A DNA stretch of 64,000 nt from the NCBI GenBank assembly GCA_964567665.1, contig CAZMNN010000002.1:44898-108897 (forward strand), given 5' to 3'. A program made the translations under genes and the position numbers. This document shows positions 26,099 through 33,063 of this stretch, one piece after another. The notes under the pieces are model-generated. The model saw only the letters and a program-made list of their open reading frames with translations. It ran no database searches and had not been told where the DNA came from. The stretch is from UBA1731 sp964567665. Lineage in GTDB: Bacteria > Verrucomicrobiota > Kiritimatiellia > RFP12 > UBA1067. How positions within the stretch are numbered: position 1 is the first letter of the stretch; the number at the start of each line of letters is the position of its first letter.

Positions 26099-26958
26099 TG
26101 GACAAGCCCCTTCAGGTACGTTCCGTACGACGACTTTCCGTAGTTTGCCGCCAGTCGCACAAGCTGCGCATCATCTATCCAGCCTTTATGCCAGGCGATC
26201 TCCTCTATGCACGAGAGCTGCAGCCCCTGCCGCTCAACGATGGCGCGCACGAAATTAGTCGCGTCGGCAAGCGATTGATGCGTACCGGTGTCGAGCCACG
26301 CAAATCCCCGCGACATCTGGCGCACCTTCAGCCGCCCCTGCCGCAGATACTCGCGGTTCACATCCGTTATCTCATATTCGCCGCGAGCGCTGGGCTTGAG
26401 CGACGCAGCGACGTCCACCACATCGTTCGGATAGAAATACAGCCCCACCACGGCATAGTTCGACTTGGGCCTCGACGGCTTCTCCTCGATCGTTTCGGCA
26501 TTGCTGTCCGCATCGAAACTCACAACGCCATACCGCTCCGGATCCGCGACACGGTATCCGAACACCGTCGGCTCTGCGCTTTCGTTCGCCTCCCGCAGGA
26601 GATGCGGCAGATCTGCACCGTAGAAGATGTTGTCTCCAAGCACGAGGCACACATCGTCATCGCCGATGAAATCGCGTCCAAGCACAAACGCCTGCGCAAG
26701 TCCGTTGGGTGTCTCCTGAACGCAGTACGAAAAACGCATCCCAAGATCCGAGCCGTCGCCGAGAAGCCTCTCAAAGTTCGGAAGATCCTGCGGCGTGGAT
26801 ATCACAAGCACGTCACGGATGCCGGCGAGCATCAGCGTGGATAGGGGATAGAAGACCATTGGCTTGTCGTACACCGGCAGAAGCTGCTTTGACACGACCC
26901 GTGTAAGAGGGTGGAGGCGCGTTCCCGCGCCTCCAGCAAGTATGATCCCCTTTCTCAT
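26095..26958 (-). CDS. rmlA: Glucose-1-phosphate thymidylyltransferase
   Basis: 287 residues. The nucleotidyltransferase signature GIILAGGAGTRLHPLT is followed by SKQLLPVYDKPMVFYPLS and VLGDNIFYG, diagnostic of RmlA. It makes dTDP-glucose from glucose 1-phosphate and dTTP, the first step to dTDP-L-rhamnose. It starts 4 bases after the DUF4340 gene, which ties rhamnose synthesis to the upstream ABC-type genes. Confidence 0.96.
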   Translation of the reverse strand: MRKGIILAGGAGTRLHPLTRVVSKQLLPVYDKPMVFYPLSTLMLAGIRDVLVISTPQDLPNFERLLGDGSDLGMRFSYCVQETPNGLAQAFVLGRDFIGDDDVCLVLGDNIFYGADLPHLLREANESAEPTVFGYRVADPERYGVVSFDADSNAETIEEKPSRPKSNYAVVGLYFYPNDVVDVAASLKPSARGEYEITDVNREYLRQGRLKVRQMSRGFAWLDTGTHQSLADATNFVRAIVERQGLQLSCIEEIAWHKGWIDDAQLVRLAANYGKSSYGTYLKGLVQ

Positions 26959-26962
26959 CGCA

Positions 26963-28024
26963 CTATTTGTCCTTCTTCGCGTCCTTCGCAGCCTCGTCCT
27001 TCTTCGGCTCCTCCTTGGCCTTGACGAGATCCTTGCGCTCCTTGCCCATCGAATCGGCGGAATACGACGAAATCAGGTACGTCCACCTGCCCACCTTGTC
27101 GTTGAAGTCCTTCACGGTCTTTTCAATGCCGGCGTTCTCTGTTGCGTTCGTCCCAACGGGCGCAAACGAAGCGGACACCTTGAAGTACCGGTCTGCACCC
27201 GATGCGGCACCGACCTTTGCCGTATAGGTCTGCCCGTTCTTCAGCGTCACGGAATACACCGTCCCTGTTGCGAAGCCGAATTCGGCCTCTGCCTTCTTCG
27301 GATCCGCTACGCTGTTGAAATCAAGGTAGGACAGCGCGGAATCGAGCGAATACGTCTTGGATGTATCCAACTCCTCCTTGTCGCCAAGCCCATCAAGCGT
27401 CCACGAGGAATCCTTGCGGGCAAGCGTGACGGTCTTTCCGTTCTTCGTGTACGACACCGTCTTCACGTCGGCCGACGGTACGGAGCAGATGCGGGCGTCG
27501 CACCACTTCTTCGGATCGCCGTCGAACGCATCGAGAGTGTCCTTTACGAGAACGACGCCATCTCCGAACTTCACATATCGTCCGTCAGGATATGAACCGC
27601 CGCCGTACTGTGCGGCCTGCCCCTTCGGCTTCGACATGTGCTGTCCTCCAAGCGTCGTGGCGGCGAGCACCTTGCCCTTCGCATCCTTGATCTCCACTGC
27701 CGTTCCGCCGTCGATCTTCTGTCCGGCGGCGGACTGCCCCACGGTGAGATCCTTCAGTTTGAGCAGGTTTTCGCGGATCTTCGTCACGTCCGCAGGGTAG
27801 CCGTACAGGGATTCGATCGCCCAGCCGCCGTCTGTGGCGGCAAGCGAAAGCTTCTTCACGCCGCCGATGTCGATTCTCGCGACGGCAGAGACGTCGAACT
27901 GCGGCAGGATCGGCTTTCCGTTCAGCGACGGCGCCTTTATCCTGCGGCCGGAATTGCAGAAGTACGCCGCGCCGCCAAGAACGGCGGCAACGGCTCCGAG
28001 AATAACTATGTTCTTCGTTGTCAT
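26963..28024 (-). CDS. DUF4340 domain membrane-anchored protein
   Basis: 353 residues from the ATG at 28024 (AGGGA about 12 bases upstream; a TTG at 28048 is less likely). An N-terminal helix (IVILGAVAAVLGGAAYF) anchors an extracytoplasmic domain whose beta-rich repeats (VARIDIGGVKKLSLAATDGGWAI, VKTVSYTKNGKTVTLARKD) match DUF4340. The C-terminal tail is a Lys/Glu/Ala run. DUF4340 proteins typically accompany Gld-like ABC genes, as here. Role unknown; probably a partner of the fused permease 38 bases upstream. Confidence 0.82.
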   Translation of the reverse strand: MTTKNIVILGAVAAVLGGAAYFCNSGRRIKAPSLNGKPILPQFDVSAVARIDIGGVKKLSLAATDGGWAIESLYGYPADVTKIRENLLKLKDLTVGQSAAGQKIDGGTAVEIKDAKGKVLAATTLGGQHMSKPKGQAAQYGGGSYPDGRYVKFGDGVVLVKDTLDAFDGDPKKWCDARICSVPSADVKTVSYTKNGKTVTLARKDSSWTLDGLGDKEELDTSKTYSLDSALSYLDFNSVADPKKAEAEFGFATGTVYSVTLKNGQTYTAKVGAASGADRYFKVSASFAPVGTNATENAGIEKTVKDFNDKVGRWTYLISSYSADSMGKERKDLVKAKEEPKKDEAAKDAKKDK

Positions 28025-28062
28025 GTTTTCAGATTCCCTTGCTTTCAACTGTCCCGGTGCGG

Positions 28063-30675
28063 TCAGCGTCTCCTTCTGATGACGCCACGGAAGATGCCGA
28101 ACACGATCACAAGGAACGGAACGGCGAGTATGTTCAGAACCTTGAGCGTAAGGCCGAGGCTGTCGATGTCGGCGGTCAGCTCCTTGCGCACGTTCTTGAG
28201 CTGCCGGCGCGTATCGGCCTGCGTCTTGCGGAACTGCTCGATCTCCTCCTGCTGCTCACGGGAAAGGATCATCCTGTCGTTGCCGCTCTTCTGCTTCTGA
28301 AGTGCGCTCAGACGCTGCTGCGTCTCCTGGAGAGCCGCCTCAAGCTCGCTCTGCTTGCGCTGCCACTTCGCCATCGCCTTCGCCTCCAGCTGGTTGACCT
28401 TGACGAACGGACGGTTCGACGGGCCACGCGAGCGGACGCCGATAAGCTCTTCGCGTCCGGCATACTGCTCGATGACATTCGCAAAGAGGACGAGGTTGTC
28501 GTTTATCGGCTGGGCAATCGGCCCGAATATCGTGTTCATCGTCTGGACGCAGAAGTCGTCGGCGAGGAAGTCCGAATCGGCGAATATCACAACCGCGCCC
28601 TTGCCGGATGCAACGACTTCGGGGATCGCGTTGGTGGAGCCTTCCACATAGTCCGGCCCCTTCGGGAACGCAGTGCTGAACGTGCCGGAAAGGCGGGCTG
28701 CGAGTGTGCGCTTCACTCCGTCAGGACGCAGATCCTTCATCATCGCGCCCATGCCGAACTGCGCACCCATGCGATCGACGAGACATGCGCTGTCGGCGGA
28801 GGAAGTGATGAGCGGCTCGAAGGTAAGACCATCAGTCTTCGCGAACGAAAGCGCACCGGCGAACGGCATCATCACCTGCGTCAGGCTCGCGACCACGATG
28901 TCGCCTTCGTCCATGTTCCCCGTCGTGAGCGAAAGGAACGCCGGATTCTCCTCTGCGCGTCCGTTGCCGGTGCCGAGCTTCGTCGCGGCAGCCAGGTCGG
29001 CCACAAGCTTGGACGTGTCGAACGCAACGCCCCACTTCTCGAACAGCTTGCCGAGAGTGGAAGGCCCGTCGCCGCCGCCCATCTGCATCATCATCGGATT
29101 CTGCTGCTTGCGGGAGGCGAGCATGTCCATGACGCTGAACGGATCGACGCACGCGATGAGGCGTCCGCCGCGAATCACAAACTGGTCGATGGCGAAGAGC
29201 GTCTTTTCGGAAAGGTTCTTTGCGTGAAGGACGACGAGCGCCTTGACGTCGGAATCGATCGCCTCCGCCGTCGTCGGGATCTCGCGAACCTCATAGTCCT
29301 TGGCCAGTTCCGTGAATGCAGCCCAACCCGGCTGGGGACGCTGCCCCTGCATCATCATCATCTGGTTGGCCTGCTGACCCATGACGCCGCTGATCGACGT
29401 CATCAGTCCGACGACCGGACGCTCCGGCCACGCAACGCGGGTGACGAGACGGGTCACGTCATATTCAAGCGTCGACTCCGTGCGAGGGCTGAATCTCGCA
29501 AGCGTCTCCTCACGGTCTCCGCATACCGCCACAAGACCAAAGTAGACAGGCTGTCCGAACGGCGTGACGTTCTGCGGCTCAACTCCGTAGCGCTGCGCCC
29601 ACTCCTCGGCATCGGAATCCGGCTTTGGATCGTAGGCCTCAAGCGTCACGTGCCCCTTGCCGGCAAGTTCGTACTCCTTGAGGAGATTCTGCACCTGGGT
29701 GGCATACGTCTTCAGAGCCATCGGCGTCTCTGCGGACGACGTGCTGAAGTAGTACTTGAGAGTGACGTTTTCGTCGAGTTTGCCGAGAACCGCCTTGGAT
29801 CCCTTCGAGAGCGTGTACAGCCCTTCGGATGTGAGGTCGATCCGGAGCGGCATGGCGGAGAGAATCACATCCACGGCTCCAAGGATGAACGCAAGCAGAA
29901 CGAGGCCGACAAGACCCTTGCCCTTGCCGTCCTTCTGCCCCTCGGTCACTGCGTGTGCAGCGGCGAGCATGAACACGATCACGGCCACGTAATAGCCGAT
30001 GTCCGCAAAGTCTATCACGCCTCGACGCAGCGATTCGAAATGCGACATGAGCGAACACGATGCCACAGCGTTGACGACCGCCGCAGGAACGCCCCAGTTT
30101 GCGACCGCATTCACGACCGGGTCGAACCCGATGATGAGCAACGCGAACGTTATGGCGAGGGCGGACACGAATCCGATCACCTGGCTGCGCGACAGCGACG
30201 ATGCGAACACGCCTATCGCCGTCGCGGCGCCTGCAAGGAGGAAGCTGCCGAGATAGCCGCAGAACACGGCTCCCCAGTCGGGCGCACCAAGCCACGCGGT
30301 TGTCGCCACCACCGGGAACGTAAGCGCAAGGCCAATTCCGATGAACGCCCACGCCGCAAGGAACTTGCCTATCAACGCCTGGGTAAGCGTGATAGGAAGC
30401 GTGAGCAGAAGCTCGACGGTGCCGTTCCTGCGCTCCTCAGCCCATGAACCCATCGTCGCGGCCGGGACAAGCAGCAGATACACCCATGGATGCCAGAAGA
30501 AGAACGGAGTAAGATCGGCCTGACGGCGCTCGTAGAACATCGCCACGCCGAACGTGAGGAATCCCGCGAGGACGAGAAACGCCACGAGAAACACGTACGC
30601 AACGGGCGAATCGAAATAGCTCCTGAATTCACGCCCGAAAACGGTCTTGATGTTGCAGCTCTTGCACTTGCACAT
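28063..30675 (-). CDS. Fused ABC-2 permease and GldG-like auxiliary protein
   Basis: 870 residues. Residues 1 to about 280 are an ABC-2 type permease with about six helices (FFFWHPWVYLLLVPAATMGS, EERRNGTVELLLTLP, GldF-like). About 285-640 is a GldG-like auxiliary domain (ENVTLKYYFS, RPVVGLMTSISG, RLIACVDPFS). A Gln-rich coiled coil (about 755-835) and a last helix with an Arg cluster close the protein. GldF and GldG are usually separate genes, so this is a fusion. The N-terminus MCKCKSC is Cys-rich. It starts 3 bases after the ATPase gene. Substrate unknown; no other gliding genes were seen. Confidence 0.85.
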   Translation of the reverse strand: MCKCKSCNIKTVFGREFRSYFDSPVAYVFLVAFLVLAGFLTFGVAMFYERRQADLTPFFFWHPWVYLLLVPAATMGSWAEERRNGTVELLLTLPITLTQALIGKFLAAWAFIGIGLALTFPVVATTAWLGAPDWGAVFCGYLGSFLLAGAATAIGVFASSLSRSQVIGFVSALAITFALLIIGFDPVVNAVANWGVPAAVVNAVASCSLMSHFESLRRGVIDFADIGYYVAVIVFMLAAAHAVTEGQKDGKGKGLVGLVLLAFILGAVDVILSAMPLRIDLTSEGLYTLSKGSKAVLGKLDENVTLKYYFSTSSAETPMALKTYATQVQNLLKEYELAGKGHVTLEAYDPKPDSDAEEWAQRYGVEPQNVTPFGQPVYFGLVAVCGDREETLARFSPRTESTLEYDVTRLVTRVAWPERPVVGLMTSISGVMGQQANQMMMMQGQRPQPGWAAFTELAKDYEVREIPTTAEAIDSDVKALVVLHAKNLSEKTLFAIDQFVIRGGRLIACVDPFSVMDMLASRKQQNPMMMQMGGGDGPSTLGKLFEKWGVAFDTSKLVADLAAATKLGTGNGRAEENPAFLSLTTGNMDEGDIVVASLTQVMMPFAGALSFAKTDGLTFEPLITSSADSACLVDRMGAQFGMGAMMKDLRPDGVKRTLAARLSGTFSTAFPKGPDYVEGSTNAIPEVVASGKGAVVIFADSDFLADDFCVQTMNTIFGPIAQPINDNLVLFANVIEQYAGREELIGVRSRGPSNRPFVKVNQLEAKAMAKWQRKQSELEAALQETQQRLSALQKQKSGNDRMILSREQQEEIEQFRKTQADTRRQLKNVRKELTADIDSLGLTLKVLNILAVPFLVIVFGIFRGVIRRRR

Positions 30676-30678
30676 GGC

Positions 30679-31404
30679 TTACCTGCCCTCCCCTTCCATC
30701 GTAAGTTTGCGGAACACGACATCAAGCTTGCCGGACGGATCGCGCCCGCGCAGCTCATCCGGTGTGCCGTCCGCCTTGATTTCGCCGTGCGCGATGACGA
30801 TTGCGCGTGTGCAGACGGCATCGACCTCCTCAAGGATGTGAGTGGAGATGATGATCGCCTTCTCCGCAGCCATCTCCTTGATCATTTCGCGAACCACATA
30901 CTTCTGGTTCGGATCAAGCCCGTCCGTGGGTTCATCCATTATGAGCACCTGGGGATCGTGAATGATCGCCTGCGCGAAGCACGTACGCTGGCGGTATCCC
31001 TTGGAGAGCGTGTCGATCGTCTGGCGGGCGACGCCGGAAAGGCGGGCCTTCTCAATCACCGCCTCGACCTTCGCCTTGGCTTCCGCGCCATGAAATCCCC
31101 GAATCTTCGCGATGAACTCCAGAAACGCCTCGACCGTCATCGCACGATAGGAGGGCGCGTTCTCCGGAAGATAGCCGATGCAGGACTTCGCCCCGACAGG
31201 ATCCTTCAGTATGTCGTGGCCGCAGATTGTCGCCGTCCCGGAAGTCGGAGGGATGAATCCGGTTATCATCCTCATTGTGGTAGACTTGCCGGCGCCGTTC
31301 GGGCCGAGGAACCCAAGGACCTCTCCCTTGCCGACGCTGAAGGATACACCCTTCACAGCGTGGAAGGAACCGAAGTCCTTTTTCAGATTTTCAACTTTCA
31401 GCAT
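30679..31404 (-). CDS. ABC transporter ATP-binding protein (GldA-like)
   Basis: 241 residues. Walker A GPNGAGKST (34-42), the signature region LSKGYRQR, Walker B VLIMDEPTDGLDP and the switch His in ISTHILEE are all present. It is the ATPase partner of the permease/GldG fusion that follows 3 bases later. It is the first gene of a run that continues through DUF4340 to rmlA-rmlC-rmlD with gaps of at most 38 bases. An extended -10 promoter lies about 33 bases upstream, and AAAGGACAAG provides a ribosome site. Confidence 0.92.
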   Translation of the reverse strand: MLKVENLKKDFGSFHAVKGVSFSVGKGEVLGFLGPNGAGKSTTMRMITGFIPPTSGTATICGHDILKDPVGAKSCIGYLPENAPSYRAMTVEAFLEFIAKIRGFHGAEAKAKVEAVIEKARLSGVARQTIDTLSKGYRQRTCFAQAIIHDPQVLIMDEPTDGLDPNQKYVVREMIKEMAAEKAIIISTHILEEVDAVCTRAIVIAHGEIKADGTPDELRGRDPSGKLDVVFRKLTMEGEGR

Positions 31405-31436
31405 TTCTGACTTGTCCTTTCGAATCGAATGCCCTG

Positions 31437-31445
31437 ATTATACCA
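31437..31445 (-). promoter_or_regulatory. Extended -10 promoter of the ABC/DUF4340/rml operon
   Basis: Minus strand TGG-TATAAT, about 33 bases before the ATG at 31404, leaving a short leader with AAAGGAC. No good -35 was seen. Confidence 0.6.
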
Positions 31446-31503
31446 AAAACGTTTCTGATGATATCATGCGTCTGTTAAGGGAATGTTAACAGATCACAGT
31501 TAA

Positions 31504-32721
31504 CTACCGCTCCAGCTCCACGAACGTCTCGAAGCGCGCCGTGCGCGGAAACATGTCGAAAAGCGCAACACGCTTTATCCTAAACCGCTTGACGAGCGGT
31601 TGCAGATCCCGCGTCAACGTGGCGGGATCGCATGACACACAGAATATCCGCCTGGCCTGCGAATCGGCAAGGAACTTCGACACGTTCCGCTCCATGCCGC
31701 CGCGAGGGGGATCGACTATCACGGTCGATGCGTCCCCGATGCGGATGCGGGAAAGCCCGCCTCCGACACGCCCGCACATGAAGTTCGCCATGATGCCGGC
31801 CGACTTCGCGTTCTGCTTCGCGGACGCCACCGCCGCCCGCCCACTCTCGATGCCGGCTATCCGTGGCTGACGCGGAAGCCCCCTTCCGCGCACTCCGTTC
31901 ACGCAGCAAAGGCCGAACACACCGACGCCACAGTACAGATCCACGACATCCGGCGCCGACTCTACTCCATCCGCATACGCATCTACGGCAAAGCGCACCA
32001 GCCTCTCGCCGATCTCCGGATTCACCTGGTAGAACCCATCCGCCGAGACGGAGAATTTGAGGCCGCACGTCCGCTCCGTGAACGCAAGCCCCTCCGGCGG
32101 CTCGCCGAACCACCACCGGACGCCGTCGTCCAGCGTCCAGCGCACCGTCACGGCCGAGCGTTCCGCCGCCTCGCGCCTGACGTTTCGAGAACCCTGCGTG
32201 AGCATTGAAAGCACACCGGCCCTGACGGACGGCAACGCACGGTTTATTTCAGGGCACGCCAGAGGATCGCTTGCGACGTCGCATACGTCATGCGATCCCT
32301 GCAGCCTGTAGCCTATCCGCCATTTGCCGCCGACGTTCTGGACGTGGTACGTCACCTTGTTGCGGTAGTTGGAGCTTCGTCCGGCAATCACTTCGATGTG
32401 CCGGTACGATTCGCCGACCTTTTCGAGGAAATTGCCGAGCTGCGCCTCCTTGAACCGCAGCTCCGCCGCGTAGTTCACGTCCGCATAGACCATGCCGGGA
32501 ACTGCGGACTGCGGCTCCCCCGGCATCCGTATGCGGTCGGGAGACGCCGTCACCAGCTCGACGCACCTGGCCCTGACGAAACTCCTCTTCTGCTCAACCA
32601 GCTCAACACGTACGGTCTCGCCGGCAAAAACGCCGGGGACGAAGCAGACCCGCCCGTCCCCGAGACGGCTAAGACCGTCGCCGCCATAAACGTTTTTCTC
32701 TATCGCAAGTGTGACCGTCAT
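31504..32721 (-). CDS. TrmA/RlmD-family RNA uracil-C5 methyltransferase lacking the Fe-S cysteines
   Basis: 405 residues. An N-terminal TRAM-like region (VYGGDGLSR, VFAGETVRVEL) precedes a class I SAM methyltransferase domain with VDLYCGVGVFGL, DPPRGGM and the catalytic Cys in VSCDPATLTRDL. It should methylate uracil C5 in rRNA or tRNA. RlmD-type enzymes carry a Cys-rich 4Fe-4S motif after the TRAM region; here that stretch reads RIRMPGEPQSAVPGMVYADV with no Cys. The 23S rRNA versus tRNA target cannot be told from sequence alone. Downstream the cupin gene is oriented the same way, 7 bases upstream of this start region. Confidence 0.85.
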   Translation of the reverse strand: MTVTLAIEKNVYGGDGLSRLGDGRVCFVPGVFAGETVRVELVEQKRSFVRARCVELVTASPDRIRMPGEPQSAVPGMVYADVNYAAELRFKEAQLGNFLEKVGESYRHIEVIAGRSSNYRNKVTYHVQNVGGKWRIGYRLQGSHDVCDVASDPLACPEINRALPSVRAGVLSMLTQGSRNVRREAAERSAVTVRWTLDDGVRWWFGEPPEGLAFTERTCGLKFSVSADGFYQVNPEIGERLVRFAVDAYADGVESAPDVVDLYCGVGVFGLCCVNGVRGRGLPRQPRIAGIESGRAAVASAKQNAKSAGIMANFMCGRVGGGLSRIRIGDASTVIVDPPRGGMERNVSKFLADSQARRIFCVSCDPATLTRDLQPLVKRFRIKRVALFDMFPRTARFETFVELER

Positions 32722-32728
32722 CGAACCG

Positions 32729-33034
32729 TCACTTGTTGATTATGAGAGCCATGAACGTAAGCTCTCCATCGCCGGTGTTCACAACACCATGCGAAGATCC
32801 GTCGGGCGTCCACGTGACGTCGCCGGGCTTCACCTTGCGGACAACGCCGTTGTCGCTGTACTCGCCCTCGCCCGTGAGGAAGTAGTACGCTTCGCCGTTG
32901 CCTACATGCTGATGGTACGGGACGGCCGCCTTCGGCGGCACGACAACCCTCGCATACAGACCGACCTTGTCGGCCATTTCGTCCGGCCCGATAAGCTTTT
33001 CGAGCGTGACGTCACCCATCTTCTCTATTTCCAT
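32729..33034 (-). CDS. Small cupin-domain protein
   Basis: 101 residues forming a single cupin barrel. Motif 1 is YHQHVGNGEAYYFLTGEGEY with the two His and Glu metal ligands, and motif 2 is PGDVTWTPDGSSHGVVN. Such proteins bind a metal and a small ligand, or act as sugar isomerases or sensors; the substrate cannot be told. It lies 29 bases after the rhamnosidase gene on the same strand and 7 bases before the RNA methyltransferase gene. Confidence 0.85.
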   Translation of the reverse strand: MEIEKMGDVTLEKLIGPDEMADKVGLYARVVVPPKAAVPYHQHVGNGEAYYFLTGEGEYSDNGVVRKVKPGDVTWTPDGSSHGVVNTGDGELTFMALIINK

Positions 33035-33063
33035 GTTCTGCTCCTTTGCCTTTTCTCATGTCG

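Noticed and set aside
28018..30447. Long open frame on the plus strand opposite the ABC permease gene
   Set aside because: Its translation is Arg/His/Leu-rich without family features and is the antisense of a well-supported gene; high third-position GC keeps such frames open.
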